From NCBI GenBank assembly GCA_903915155.1, contig CAIWRU010000073.1, positions 1-44,426 of the forward strand: a DNA stretch of 44,426 nt. The letters are read 5' to 3'. Of this stretch, positions 24,726 to 33,662 are shown in pieces. The first letter of the stretch is position 1; each line of letters begins with the position of its first letter. The DNA is from an uncultured Mucilaginibacter sp. GTDB lineage: Bacteria; Bacteroidota; Bacteroidia; Sphingobacteriales; Sphingobacteriaceae. Made by a program: the position numbers and the translations under genes. The notes under the pieces are model-generated. The model searched no databases, had not been told where the DNA came from, and saw only the letters and a program-made list of their open reading frames with translations.

Positions 24726-24811
24726 TTTTCCACACAGTGTGGGGAAGACAGGCATAATCACTGTCAAACCTTTTAATTTATTAGTTCATAGCAATTTAAC
24801 CCTGTGGAAAA
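24726..24811. promoter_or_regulatory. DnaA-box-like palindrome and single site upstream of nrdJ
   Basis: TTTTCCACA-CAG-TGTGGGGAA (24726-24746) is a near-perfect 21-bp palindrome, and TGTGGAAAA (24803-24811) is a third half-site. TTTTCCACA differs by one base from the TTATCCACA DnaA box. The sites lie in the 311-bp gap between nrdJ and the lipoprotein gene, which otherwise is AT-rich and shows no structured RNA or coding content. Confidence 0.45.
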
Positions 24812-24942
24812 CTTAAAATAACAAATTTTATATGGCTTTTTGGCTTATTTTTACTATGTTTTGTGCTGCGTTAAGAAACCATGTATTTGATGGAAAAAGT
24901 TTAACTTTATTTAACTTAGGATACTATAAAATAAAACCTGCC

Positions 24943-25425
24943 ATGATAAACCGGAAATATTTTAACGTTATTATTATACTATGTTGTATAAGCGCCCTGC
25001 TGGCAGGTTGCGACACAATGGGCCAGGTTGGCGATAGCTACAGCTTCCGCACCTCGAAGGATACGCTGGAAAGGGCTATTGATACTTTGTTTGCCAAATA
25101 CCCCGAATATAAAATGCCGGAAAAATGGGAACAATATAATACGTTGAAACCAAGGCCGGTGCCTTACCTTGATAACAAGTATTTTTATTTTAAGGACCAG
25201 CCCGAAGAAATGTATTATGTGGTTTTGATTGATAACCTGGTAATGAATGGCGATAGTTCGCATTCTGCGTTGGCTATACGCGCAGTTAATACCGGGAAAA
25301 GCAAGTGGTTATTGGAATCAGACCTGGGATATGGTGATGAAAGAAGAATATCAAAACGGTTTGATTCTTTGATCATATCGAAATTGAAATTGTATACGGG
25401 GGCCAAGGTGCGGAAAGAAGAATAA
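24943..25425 (+). CDS. small lipoprotein of unknown function
   Basis: 160 residues from the ATG at 24943. This start gives a lipoprotein signal peptide ending in the lipobox SALLAGC (mature Cys near residue 20); the longer frame to 24832 adds an unlikely extension. The mature part has short helices and strands with DTLERAIDTLFAKYP, KYFYFKDQPEEMYYVVLI and a C-terminal FDSLIISKLKLYTG. No family recognised. It is divergent from nrdJ. Confidence 0.8.
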   Translation: MINRKYFNVIIILCCISALLAGCDTMGQVGDSYSFRTSKDTLERAIDTLFAKYPEYKMPEKWEQYNTLKPRPVPYLDNKYFYFKDQPEEMYYVVLIDNLVMNGDSSHSALAIRAVNTGKSKWLLESDLGYGDERRISKRFDSLIISKLKLYTGAKVRKEE

Positions 25426-25460
25426 TTTACATTAATGGTGCAGCAACAGGTACCCTGAAG

Positions 25461-25501
25461 ATTGATTTTTTAAATTTAAGTGCCATTAAATCAATTTTTT
25501 A
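25461..25501. terminator. bidirectional terminator-like hairpin
   Basis: ATTGATTT (25461-25468) pairs with AAATCAAT (25488-25495), followed by TTTTTT. It lies between the convergent lipoprotein and phosphatase genes and includes the TGA of the latter. Confidence 0.55.
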
Positions 25502-26594
25502 ATATTTCAGCAACAGGGGGCGCTACCGGGTGATTGGCAGTAAAAGTAAATCCCAGCATAGCTGCGATGGTTTGAGCAAATTGCGCTTCAATTATTTGTT
25601 CCTGTTCTTTGATCTCTCCCTTTGGTTTAATATTTGCCCCTAATGCCATCAAATAGGTTTCGTTAGAACCAGGGGTTTTAGCGCCATGATCTGTCCATTC
25701 CGGGCCTGTTCCCCTTCCATGGTCGGGGAATATTAGCATGGCCGTTTTACCCTTATAAAAGGGATCATTTTGAATCGTATCCCATATATCCTTAAACATG
25801 GCATCCGCATAATGGGCCGCATCCAGGTAATCGCCGTATTCTCCAGCATGCGCAAAGTCATCCGTGTCCCCAAGGTCTATATAAAGTATCTTTGGGTGAT
25901 TAGCCAGCAGATATGCTTTGGCAAGTGCGTAAGTAGCGCCGTCTAGTCTTTCCCCGTTTCCGAATATATCAGGCATCATATGTTGCAGCAGGTTTGCCTG
26001 CTGCTGCAATGGTGTAAGGCTTGTTCCCTTTACGTCTTCGCCATATATGTTTATGTGCAAACCGCTCCTGTCGCGGTTCATGATCCTGGCAACGGCATCC
26101 CATGAAGAAAAAATGTCAATCTTGTTATGAAAAGTAGGTTGCTGATTGATGAACTCCAATACGTTGGTGTTAGGATTGTTGGGATATTCATTGGAATTTA
26201 CAGCGCTGTCAAAATACCCGGTGAATATCTCACTCCTGCCAGGGTATGAAAACCAGTAGGTATTCTTAACATTCACCAGGCTTCCGTAATTACGGTTACC
26301 ATGTATTTGCCCTTCATTGGCAATAGTGCTCCAAACAAACGGCATCAGTTTGCGTCTCCTTGTCTGCATGTTGCTGTCCCAATATTTTGTGACGGTCCAC
26401 GCAGAGTCGGTATGATTAAACCGATGATTGAATAGGATAGCAGAATCTGCTCCCTCAAACAACTCTTGCCAGCGATACCCATCCATTACAAAAATGATAA
26501 GATTGTCGGCCGGCTTTTTCTCCTGGGCAAATAATGATGATTGTGTAGTTACCAGCAGGCTTAGGATCAGCAGAAAACTAAATGTATATTTCAT
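25491..26594 (-). CDS. exported alkaline phosphatase-superfamily enzyme
   Basis: 367 residues from the ATG at 26594, chosen because it starts a signal peptide (MKYTFSFLLILSLLV, cleaved near SLFAQ) and a promoter box ends 4 nt upstream. Metal-site motifs of the alkaline phosphatase/phosphopentomutase/sulfatase superfamily are present: VMDGYRWQELF, SYPGRSEIFTGY with the likely nucleophile, LGDTDDFAHAGEYGDY and FPDHGRGTG. HADEYG-like spacing suggests two metals. Probably a periplasmic phosphodiesterase or phosphatase; the substrate is not evident. Confidence 0.82.
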   Translation of the reverse strand: MKYTFSFLLILSLLVTTQSSLFAQEKKPADNLIIFVMDGYRWQELFEGADSAILFNHRFNHTDSAWTVTKYWDSNMQTRRRKLMPFVWSTIANEGQIHGNRNYGSLVNVKNTYWFSYPGRSEIFTGYFDSAVNSNEYPNNPNTNVLEFINQQPTFHNKIDIFSSWDAVARIMNRDRSGLHINIYGEDVKGTSLTPLQQQANLLQHMMPDIFGNGERLDGATYALAKAYLLANHPKILYIDLGDTDDFAHAGEYGDYLDAAHYADAMFKDIWDTIQNDPFYKGKTAMLIFPDHGRGTGPEWTDHGAKTPGSNETYLMALGANIKPKGEIKEQEQIIEAQFAQTIAAMLGFTFTANHPVAPPVAEILKN

Positions 26595-26598
26595 CTTC

Positions 26599-26606
26599 CA
26601 AAGATA
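26599..26606 (-). promoter_or_regulatory. TAnnTTTG box 4 nt before the phosphatase-like gene
   Basis: The reverse strand reads TATCTTTG, then GAAG, then ATG at 26594. A frame-compatible upstream ATG at 26615 would lie before this box, which supports the shorter protein and a leaderless mRNA. Confidence 0.55.
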
Positions 26607-26751
26607 AAATACCACTTAACATAGCGTTTTAAATCAAAGTTACCAAATGATTAATACTGCATAACTTAGTTTATGAAATTAGCCTCATCGCTCTTTCGTT
26701 AAAAAAGTAACAAACACTCCATCACTCATTCGCTAACTCACCCAATAAATA

Positions 26752-28188
26752 TTATTCAATCACGCTTACCCTAAGCATGTTGGTTTTGCCTTGCTTGGTA
26801 ATAGGGGTCGATGCAGTATTAATTACCACTTCGCCGGCCTGTATAAGGCTGTTGGCTTTAAGCATATTGTTTACATCGCTTATAGTTTTATCTGTACTTT
26901 CCAATTGGTCGTAATAAAAAGCGCGTACACCCCAAACCAGGCTAAGCGCGTTTAACAGTTGCTTGTTCGATGTAAATATATAAGTGCTTGCCTTAGGGCG
27001 GTAGCTCGATATTTCAAAAGCGGTATAACCCGAGAAGGTCATCGCTACAATACCAACGGCATTGGTATGCTCGGCCAAATATACTGCCGATCCGCAAACC
27101 GCGTCGCTAAGGGTATCATGAATATCTGTAGGCTGTGGCGCTTCTTTAGTCGAGTTGTAAGGGTAACCCAACTCTTCAACATTGCGCACAATTTTGGCCA
27201 TGGTTTCAATTACAATAACGGGGAACTCGCCAACTGATGTTTCGCCGCTAAGCATAACCGCATCGGCGCCATCAAGTACGGAGTTGGCTACGTCGTTAAC
27301 TTCGGCACGTGTTGGGCGTGGGGTGGTGATCATTGATTCCAGCATCTGGGTAGCAACAATTACCGGTTTTGAAGCCGCGCGGCATTTGCGGGCTATCATT
27401 TTTTGCAATAAAGGTACTTCTTCCATCGGCATTTCAACACCCAAGTCACCACGGGCCACCATTACGCCATCGGTAGCGGCAATAATGGCATCAATATTTT
27501 CAATAGCCTCGGGCTTTTCAATTTTAGCTATTACACGGGCTTTACTGCCACGCTGGCTGATGATATTTTTAAGTTCGATAATATCCTGCGCGTTACGCAC
27601 GAATGAAAGGCCTATCCATTCTACATCAAACTGTAAAACAAATTCAAGGTTGGCCAAATCTTCTTCGGTTAAGCTGGGGATAGATACTTTAGTGTTCGGC
27701 AGGTTTACCCCTTTACGCGAGGTAAGAATACCGCCGTGTACAACTTCACAAACTACGGCGTCTTCGCGGTTGGTTTCAATAACCCGCATTTGTATTTTTC
27801 CATCGTCCAATAAAATTATTTCATTGGCCTGCACATCCTGCGGAAAGGTTGGATAGGTAATGTATATCTTATTATCATCGCCTATACACTCGTGGGTGGT
27901 TATATTAATACGTGTACCGTTAATAAGGTGTATGCCGCCGTCTTTTACCAAACCTATGCGGATCTTAGGGCCCTGCAAATCGGCCAGGATGCCTACATTG
28001 GTTTTATATTGTTCGTTTATTTCGCGGATGGTGTCAATAACTTTTTTGTGGTCTTCGGCTTTTCCGTGCGAAAAATTAAGGCGGCAAACATTTACGCCGG
28101 CCTTTATCATGGCTAAAAGGGTATCTTTTGGTGCCGACGCCGGCCCCATGGTGGCAACTATCTTGGTACGATTGTAATATAATTTCAT
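26752..28188 (-). CDS. pyk: pyruvate kinase
   Basis: Converts phosphoenolpyruvate and ADP to pyruvate and ATP in the last step of glycolysis. 478 residues, the normal length. Motifs: KIVATMGPAS, CRLNFSHG, KGVNLPNTKVSIPSL, IGLSFVRN, the catalytic IAKIEKPEAI, ARGDLGVEM, and the A-domain signature MLESMITTPRPTRAEVNDVA. The C-terminal allosteric domain runs from about 345 to the end and closes with TNMLRVSVIE. It lies 64 bp after the IPExxxVDY gene on the same strand. Confidence 0.98.
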   Translation of the reverse strand: MKLYYNRTKIVATMGPASAPKDTLLAMIKAGVNVCRLNFSHGKAEDHKKVIDTIREINEQYKTNVGILADLQGPKIRIGLVKDGGIHLINGTRINITTHECIGDDNKIYITYPTFPQDVQANEIILLDDGKIQMRVIETNREDAVVCEVVHGGILTSRKGVNLPNTKVSIPSLTEEDLANLEFVLQFDVEWIGLSFVRNAQDIIELKNIISQRGSKARVIAKIEKPEAIENIDAIIAATDGVMVARGDLGVEMPMEEVPLLQKMIARKCRAASKPVIVATQMLESMITTPRPTRAEVNDVANSVLDGADAVMLSGETSVGEFPVIVIETMAKIVRNVEELGYPYNSTKEAPQPTDIHDTLSDAVCGSAVYLAEHTNAVGIVAMTFSGYTAFEISSYRPKASTYIFTSNKQLLNALSLVWGVRAFYYDQLESTDKTISDVNNMLKANSLIQAGEVVINTASTPITKQGKTNMLRVSVIE

Positions 28189-28252
28189 AATTATTAGTTT
28201 AAACGGCTGTTATTTTACAATAGTGTAAAACGGACACGTTAAAAATTTTGCG

Positions 28253-28678
28253 CTAAAATAGGAGATTTTCACGTGATTTTATTTTTTTTGGATCAATCTT
28301 TACCGCGGCAACAATTTCGGGTATGCGATTTAATGACGATACGAGACTATCAAGGTCATCATCATCAATATAATTACGTATCAATAAAAAATAATCGGTT
28401 TTGCGCATTTCAGATATAAGGTAGCCGTCGGAGCCTTTATTGCCTATAAAATAAAAATCGGTATCGCTGGCTTCCCAGTTATAGGCATACCGTGAAAAAT
28501 AAACAGGGCCTCCGCCTGGGTTAATTTCAACCTCCAGATCGGCAGTTTTTAGTAAATTGAAGTTCAGATATTTGTTTATCAGGTAACAAATACGATAATC
28601 TTTTAGCGATGTTGTGACTGCAATCAGTACAAAATCGAGATCGATCTCAAACTTTAATATTTTTCTGTTCAAAATCAT
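28253..28678 (-). CDS. IPExxxVDY-family protein
   Basis: 141 residues of a Bacteroidota-restricted family named for a C-terminal IPE motif, here NRIPEIVAAVKIDPKK (the VDY part reads VKID). The N-terminal half contains DYRICYLINKYLNFNLLK and an aromatic-rich strand region (FSRYAYNWEASDTDFYFIGNK). No catalytic residues are recognisable and the function is unknown. Its place between pyk and the divergent acpP-fabF-rnc cluster is a recurrent arrangement in the phylum. Confidence 0.85.
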   Translation of the reverse strand: MILNRKILKFEIDLDFVLIAVTTSLKDYRICYLINKYLNFNLLKTADLEVEINPGGGPVYFSRYAYNWEASDTDFYFIGNKGSDGYLISEMRKTDYFLLIRNYIDDDDLDSLVSSLNRIPEIVAAVKIDPKKIKSRENLLF

Positions 28679-28822
28679 TACATTTGCGCCGGTAAAAATA
28701 CAAATTGAAACCTTTGCACGTAAAATTTTGTTAGCCTAAATGTGTAAAAAGTTTTAGATTTGATATTTAACAGAATTTATTTTTCTTTGCACTGAAATTA
28801 TTAATCATTAAACTATAAGACT

Positions 28823-29059
28823 ATGTCTGATATCGCTTCAAGAGTAAAAGCTATAATCGTGGAAAAATTGGGTGTTGACGAAAACGAAGTAACACCGGAA
28901 GCCAGCTTCACCAACGACCTTGGTGCAGATTCTTTAGACACCGTGGAACTGATCATGGAGTTTGAAAAAGAATTTAACGTGGCTATCCCTGACGATCAGG
29001 CTGAAACTATCGGTACTGTAGGCCAGGCCGTTGCTTACCTTGAAAAAAACGTTAAATAA
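28823..29059 (+). CDS. acpP: acyl carrier protein
   Basis: 78-residue acidic four-helix carrier that holds growing acyl chains on phosphopantetheine attached to Ser37 in [18 protein letters not shown] and length are standard. The upstream region has TTTG at about 28756 and a TATTTTTCTTTGC stretch around 28776-28787 that resembles a -33/-7 promoter pair. fabF follows after 18 bp. Confidence 0.98.
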   Translation: MSDIASRVKAIIVEKLGVDENEVTPEASFTNDLGADSLDTVELIMEFEKEFNVAIPDDQAETIGTVGQAVAYLEKNVK

Positions 29060-29077
29060 TACTCCTAACGCCATTAA

Positions 29078-30331
29078 ATGGAGTTAAAAAGAGTTGTAGT
29101 AACCGGGCTTGGGGCACTTACTCCAATTGGCAACAGCGTTTCTGAATATTGGGACGGGTTGATCAATGGAGTAAGTAGCGCAGCCATGATCAAGAGTTTT
29201 GATACCAGCAATTTCAAAACCAAATTTGCGTGCGAAGTAAAGAACTTTAACGCAGAAGCTTTCTTGGGCCGGAAAGAAGCCCGTAAGCTGGATCCATTTG
29301 TTCAATACGCCTTATATTCAACCGAAGAAGCTGTACAGGATGCCGGACTGGATTTCAGTAAGCTTGATACTACACGTATCGGGGTTATCTGGGGCTCGGG
29401 TATTGGTGGTTTAAAAACATTTTTAGACGAGGTTTCGGCATTGGCCAGGGGCGACGGAACCCCGCATATCAATCCCTTCTTCATCCCTAAAATGATTGCC
29501 GATATTGCCCCCGGGCATATCAGTATTAAATATGGATTGCACGGGCCTAACTTTACAACAGTTTCGGCTTGCGCCTCATCAAATAACGCGCTTATTGATG
29601 CCTTTAACTATATACGTATGGGCAAGGCCAATATGTTTGTTACCGGCGGATCAGAAGCTATTATAAATGAGGCAGGCATCGGCGGGTTTAACGCCATGCA
29701 TGCGCTGTCGACCCGTAATGACGACCCTGCAACAGCATCGCGCCCGTTCGATCTTGACCGCGATGGTTTTGTGGCAGGCGAAGGTGCAGGTACCCTTATT
29801 TTAGAAGAACTTGAACATGCTAAGGCACGTGGTGCCAAGATATACTGCGAAATGATAGGCGGCGGAATGAGTGCCGATGCTTACCATATGACTGCACCAC
29901 ACCCTGAAGGGCTTGGCGCGGCATTAGTAATGCGCGAAGCTTTACGCGATGCAGGTATCGAGGCTTCGGAAATTGATTATGTGAATGTTCACGGTACATC
30001 AACCCCGATAGGCGACCCACAGGAAATAAAAGCTATCGAAGCCGTATTTGGCGACCGTGCTTATGAAATAAACATTAGCGCAACCAAATCAATGACCGGT
30101 CACCTTTTAGGTGCGGCAGGCGCCGTTGAAGCTATTGCCACTATACTGGCTATGCAGCATGGGGTTATACCGCCAACCATTAACCACTTTACCGATGATC
30201 CCGCGTTTGACCCACGGATCAACTTTACGTTCAATACCGCCCAGAAACGGGAGGTAAGGACAGCGCAAAGCAATGGCTTTGGCTTTGGCGGGCACAATGC
30301 CTCCGTTATATTCAGAAGGTTTGAAGATTAA
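29078..30331 (+). CDS. fabF: beta-ketoacyl-ACP synthase II
   Basis: Condenses malonyl-ACP with acyl-ACP in fatty acid elongation. 417 residues. Catalytic triad Cys165 (TVSACASSNN), His305 (NVHGTSTPIGDP) and His342 (TKSMTGHLLGAAG). The C-terminal GFGFGGHNAS is the usual glycine loop. It is co-transcribed with acpP and rnc; the rnc gene follows directly. Confidence 0.98.
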   Translation: MELKRVVVTGLGALTPIGNSVSEYWDGLINGVSSAAMIKSFDTSNFKTKFACEVKNFNAEAFLGRKEARKLDPFVQYALYSTEEAVQDAGLDFSKLDTTRIGVIWGSGIGGLKTFLDEVSALARGDGTPHINPFFIPKMIADIAPGHISIKYGLHGPNFTTVSACASSNNALIDAFNYIRMGKANMFVTGGSEAIINEAGIGGFNAMHALSTRNDDPATASRPFDLDRDGFVAGEGAGTLILEELEHAKARGAKIYCEMIGGGMSADAYHMTAPHPEGLGAALVMREALRDAGIEASEIDYVNVHGTSTPIGDPQEIKAIEAVFGDRAYEINISATKSMTGHLLGAAGAVEAIATILAMQHGVIPPTINHFTDDPAFDPRINFTFNTAQKREVRTAQSNGFGFGGHNASVIFRRFED

Positions 30332-30340
30332 TTGTATAAA

Positions 30341-31066
30341 ATGCCTATTAGTCGTTTTTACAAACTCTACCTATCGCCAAACAGAAAATACGTAAAAGTT
30401 TTGAAGAATTTGCTCGGCTTTGTTCCGGGCAATTTGGCTTTGTATAAAATGGCCTTTCGCCATAAATCCGTAGCACAAAACATACGCAAAGGCGTAAAGA
30501 ACAGTAACGAACGACTTGAATTTTTGGGTGATGCTGTACTGGGCAGCGTGGTGGCCGAAGTTTTGTTCAAACTGTACCCTTATGAAGATGAAGGGTTTTT
30601 GACCGAGCTGCGTTCTAAAATTGTAAGCCGCGTAAACCTTAATCAACTGGCTCGTAAATTGGGGTTCGATAAGCTGATAGAGTTTGATAACCGCGCATTG
30701 AATGCCCAGAGACAGGGTTCGATGCTTGGCGATGCTTTTGAAGCATTGATAGGCGCCGTTTATTTAGATAAGGGCTACGATTTTACCAGGAATTTTTTGA
30801 TAAACCACATTATCAAATCGCATATTGACATCCACAAACTGGAGCAAACCGAAACAAACTTCAAAAGCAAACTGATCGAATGGTGCCAGCGCCACGGCAA
30901 GGATATTAGCTTTGACCTGGTTGATAATCTTGAAGGTGAAAACACCAAACTCTTCACCGTACAGGCCAGTGTCGACGGCGAAGTTGCCGGTATGGGCAAA
31001 GAATTCAGCAAAAAGAACGCCGAAAAACTGGCCGCCGAAAAAGCCTGCGAAACACTGGGTATATAA
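30341..31066 (+). CDS. rnc: ribonuclease III
   Basis: Double-strand RNA endonuclease (241 residues) acting in rRNA processing. The RNase III signature is NERLEFLGDAVLG (56-68) and the second acidic pair lies in LGDAFEALIGAVYLD (Asp131, Glu134). The dsRNA-binding domain covers about 165-240. The ATG at 30341 is chosen; a TTG at 30332 directly after the fabF stop would add three residues and cannot be excluded. Confidence 0.96.
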   Translation: MPISRFYKLYLSPNRKYVKVLKNLLGFVPGNLALYKMAFRHKSVAQNIRKGVKNSNERLEFLGDAVLGSVVAEVLFKLYPYEDEGFLTELRSKIVSRVNLNQLARKLGFDKLIEFDNRALNAQRQGSMLGDAFEALIGAVYLDKGYDFTRNFLINHIIKSHIDIHKLEQTETNFKSKLIEWCQRHGKDISFDLVDNLEGENTKLFTVQASVDGEVAGMGKEFSKKNAEKLAAEKACETLGI

Positions 31067-31074
31067 TTCGCCCG

Positions 31075-31283
31075 CCAGCCCCCTGAAGGGGGAGTTTTTA
31101 TATCGACGTAAACACCGCGCGTTTAATTTAATATCGAACATCGAATTCTGAATTTCCAATAATGAAGTTTGAAGATTATGCCGTAAAGTGTATTTTACTT
31201 CGGTGTTCGACATTCAACATTCAGTGTTCGATATTCAACTTGCCATTACGTTCCCCTTTAGGGGGTTAGGGGGCTTGGGCTAA
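31075..31283. repeat. nested intergenic element: G-rich hairpins enclosing heptad family A copy 3
   Basis: The outer part is CCAGCCCCCTGAAGGGGGAG (31075-31094) and, inverted, TTCCCCTTTAGGGGGTTAGG plus GGGCTTGGGC (31250-31280). The inner part (31131-31240) is a heptad element: ATCGAAC, ATCGAAT, TCTGAAT, TTCCAAT, AATGAAG, TTTGAAG on the left and ACTTCGG, TGTTCGA, CATTCAA, CATTCAG, TGTTCGA, TATTCAA on the right. It separates convergent genes, and the reverse gene's TAG stop lies on its edge. Confidence 0.8.
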
Positions 31284-32002
31284 TATAATTTCTGTATAGG
31301 AATACCGTCTTTGTGTTTATTGAAATACACCAGGTATTTTTTAATGTGGCTTATCAGGTCGTAATCGTTCCACTGCTGTATGTCCTCGTACGATGGGCTG
31401 TACTGCTGCATGAATTTCTCCACATCAGCATCCGACAAATTCGTAACACGTTTTACCAAAGTCTTGTTATAACGGTTGCTCACCGCAATGGCTTCCAGTT
31501 CCATTTTAGAGAATTTGATAAAATGGCGCTCGTTTTTGGCATCCCGGCTAAATATTTCATAAAAGGCCGTTAGGGGCGAAGCTATAAACTCATACCATGG
31601 TGGTTTGCCGTCAAAATAAAGCCCTTTGCTGCGGTATTCATTTTTTACATCATTCAGTTCCTGTTTGCTGCTTTCGCCTTTTATGGTAACCTGCGGCAAA
31701 ACCACTATGGGCTGCATATAAATTACCAGGTCGCCGGGGCTGGTTACCACCTGCCTTTGGGGCGTGTAACCTGTTTTGTTAAAAATAAGGGTATCGCCTT
31801 TCGCTGCTTTAATGGTAAAGCCGCCAAGTTCATCGCTCATCATTATTACCTGGTTCTGCACGTCGGTAACGGTGGCCTGGGCTATTCGGTCGGGTGTGTC
31901 TTTTCTATAAAAGATACCATTAATACTTATTTCCTGTCGTTGTGCATAGGTAAACGCGGGCAGGAAAAGCAATAAGACTATAATGATATGTTTCGGATTC
32001 AT
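31280..32002 (-). CDS. exported carboxypeptidase-regulatory-like domain protein
   Basis: 240 residues from the ATG at 32002, which opens a signal peptide (MNPKHIIIVLLLFLPAFTYA); the frame also allows an ATG nine bases upstream. Residues about 25-105 form a carboxypeptidase D-like beta-sandwich (ISINGIFYRKDTPDRIAQATV, FTIKAAKGDTLIFNKTGY) as in TonB-dependent receptor N-termini. The C-terminal half is helical with an aromatic-rich EYRSKGLYFDGKPPWYEF. No TonB barrel follows. Function unknown. No SD-like sequence. Confidence 0.82.
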   Translation of the reverse strand: MNPKHIIIVLLLFLPAFTYAQRQEISINGIFYRKDTPDRIAQATVTDVQNQVIMMSDELGGFTIKAAKGDTLIFNKTGYTPQRQVVTSPGDLVIYMQPIVVLPQVTIKGESSKQELNDVKNEYRSKGLYFDGKPPWYEFIASPLTAFYEIFSRDAKNERHFIKFSKMELEAIAVSNRYNKTLVKRVTNLSDADVEKFMQQYSPSYEDIQQWNDYDLISHIKKYLVYFNKHKDGIPIQKLY

Positions 32003-32116
32003 TCGGCGCAAAAATAGTAATTAGCCACGATGGATGAGTAATTGCTTGTAAAACGGTTAAACCTGTGGCTTATTACGCGCATAATTAATGCCCGACCTGC
32101 AAATCAGTAAAATAAT

Positions 32117-32124
32117 TATCTTTG
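32117..32124 (+). promoter_or_regulatory. TAnnTTTG box 3 nt before yicC
   Basis: TATCTTTG, then CAC, then ATG at 32128. No TTTG at 17-23 bp upstream. It predicts a leaderless mRNA for the yicC operon. Confidence 0.5.
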
Positions 32125-32127
32125 CAC

Positions 32128-33003
32128 ATGATAAAATCCATGACAGGGTATGGAATTGCTGCTTTCGACTCAGGAAGCACAAAATATACCGTTGAGATAA
32201 AATCCCTGAACAGTAAATTTTTAGAACTTTCGTTACGCCTGCCCAGGATATTCTCGGATAAGGAGTTTCAACTGCGCAATGAATGCAACAAGCAGATAGA
32301 GCGCGGTAAGGTAAACCTTTCCATTACTATTGAACAACAGGCCGGTGTGGTTAAAGCTGCAGGTATTGATACCGCGTTGTTAAAAAACTACTATGAGCAG
32401 TTAAAGGCTGTAAGCAACGAACTGGGCGAACCTGCTACCAATTTATTACAATTGGCCCTTGGCTTGCCTGAAGTGGTAAAATACGATGAGGAAACACTAT
32501 CAGAAGATGAATGGAAAGTGGTTGAAAAAACTTTTAACCAGGCGGTAGCAGAGTTTCAGAAATTCAGGTCTGATGAAGGGAACGTGCTGGAGCAGGACCT
32601 GAAATACCGCATAGATATTATATTAAAGAATTTAAAACTGGTTGAAGTTGAAGAACCGAAACGTGTACCCGTTATCCGCGAGCGCTTGAATTCATTTTTG
32701 CTGGAAGCCACCAACCGTGAGGCCATTGACCAGAACAGGTTTGAACAGGAGCTGATATACTATATTGATAGGCTCGACATCACCGAAGAAAAAATAAGGC
32801 TGAAAACACACTGCGAATATTTTATTGAAACATTAAAAAATGCGGATGCTAACGGCAAAAAGCTTGGCTTTATAGCGCAGGAGATCGGTCGCGAGGTGAA
32901 TACATTGGGCTCGAAGGCCAATGACGCCAACATGCAAAAACTGGTGGTTGGGATGAAAGAAGAGCTGGAAAAAATTAAAGAACAATTACTTAACGTATTG
33001 TAA
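32128..33003 (+). CDS. yicC: YicC-family endoribonuclease
   Basis: 291 residues. The N-terminus MIKSMTGYG and KSLNSKFLELSLRLP define the YicC-like N-terminal domain; the C-terminal DUF1732 domain contains EEKIRLKTHCEYF and GKKLGFIAQEIGREVNTLGSKA, with the conserved Glu and Arg. YicC proteins are RNases that act on RNA in E. coli and Bacillus. The ATG at 32128 matches the homologous MI start. gmk follows, separated by a repeat element. Confidence 0.95.
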   Translation: MIKSMTGYGIAAFDSGSTKYTVEIKSLNSKFLELSLRLPRIFSDKEFQLRNECNKQIERGKVNLSITIEQQAGVVKAAGIDTALLKNYYEQLKAVSNELGEPATNLLQLALGLPEVVKYDEETLSEDEWKVVEKTFNQAVAEFQKFRSDEGNVLEQDLKYRIDIILKNLKLVEVEEPKRVPVIRERLNSFLLEATNREAIDQNRFEQELIYYIDRLDITEEKIRLKTHCEYFIETLKNADANGKKLGFIAQEIGREVNTLGSKANDANMQKLVVGMKEELEKIKEQLLNVL

Positions 33004-33094
33004 GTTCATGGATGATGGTTCATAGTTCATGGTAAAAGCATCGCTAATTACTAAACTTGAGCCTTACTATGAACTATGAACTATGATCTATGAA
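33001..33094. repeat. heptad-iterated inverted element, family B copy 1
   Basis: Left 7-mers AGTTCAT, GGATGAT, GGTTCAT, AGTTCAT; right 7-mers ACTATGA, ACTATGA, ACTATGA, TCTATGA (33065-33092). The left edge includes the yicC stop TAA, and the right edge contains the gmk start ATG. The element lies inside an otherwise co-directional operon. Confidence 0.8.
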
Positions 33095-33662
33095 CCAAGA
33101 AGGTAAACTCATTATATTTTCGGCACCATCGGGGGCGGGTAAAACTACCATAGTGCATCACCTGCTAAAAAAAATACCCGACCTGGAATTTTCCATATCA
33201 GCAACTACAAGGCAGCCGCGGGGAGATGAGGAGGATGGCAAGGATTATTATTTTATTACCCAGGAAAGTTTTCTGCACCGCATAGCGCATAAGGAGTTTG
33301 TTGAGTTTGAAGAGGTTTATGCCGGCACTTTTTACGGCACGCTGCGTTCTGAAATAGAACGGATATGGAAAAAAGGCAAATCGGTGATATTTGATATTGA
33401 CGTAGAAGGCGGTTTACACCTTAAACGTAAGTACGACGGCCAGGCTTTGGCAGTCTTTGTACAGCCACCATCATTGGAGGTATTGATAGAACGATTGACA
33501 GGCCGGGGCACCGATAGCGACGAAAAATTAAAGGAACGTTTCGCTAAAGCAGAAAAAGAATTAAAGTATGCGCCACAATTTGATATTATCCTAAAAAATT
33601 ACGATCTTCAAACGGCATGTGAAGAGGCGGAGATATTAGTAAAAAATTTCTTAGCCCCCTAA
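33090..33662 (+). CDS. gmk: guanylate kinase
   Basis: Phosphorylates GMP to GDP with ATP. 190 residues. P-loop FSAPSGAGKTT (10-20), SATTRQPRGDEEDGKDYYF (GMP site), FVEFEEVYAGTFYGT and the lid sequence ERLTGRGTDSDEKLKERFAKA are all present. The ATG lies within the right arm of a heptad element, and the final codons LAP plus TAA are read from a G-rich hairpin element, so both ends border repeats. The core enzyme is complete. Confidence 0.97.
   Translation: MNQEGKLIIFSAPSGAGKTTIVHHLLKKIPDLEFSISATTRQPRGDEEDGKDYYFITQESFLHRIAHKEFVEFEEVYAGTFYGTLRSEIERIWKKGKSVIFDIDVEGGLHLKRKYDGQALAVFVQPPSLEVLIERLTGRGTDSDEKLKERFAKAEKELKYAPQFDIILKNYDLQTACEEAEILVKNFLAP

Noticed and set aside
24726..24811. Replication origin
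   Set aside because: Only three DnaA-box-like sites, no dnaA or dnaN nearby and no AT-rich repeat tract typical of an unwinding element.
24632..24942. Cobalamin riboswitch for nrdJ
   Set aside because: No B12-box-like sequence or multi-stem layout is visible in the 311-bp gap on the nrdJ strand.
27182..27856. 224-residue forward frame inside pyruvate kinase
   Set aside because: It is antisense to a fully conserved pyk gene, and its composition (Ser, Thr, Ile-rich) is what the complementary frame of pyk produces.
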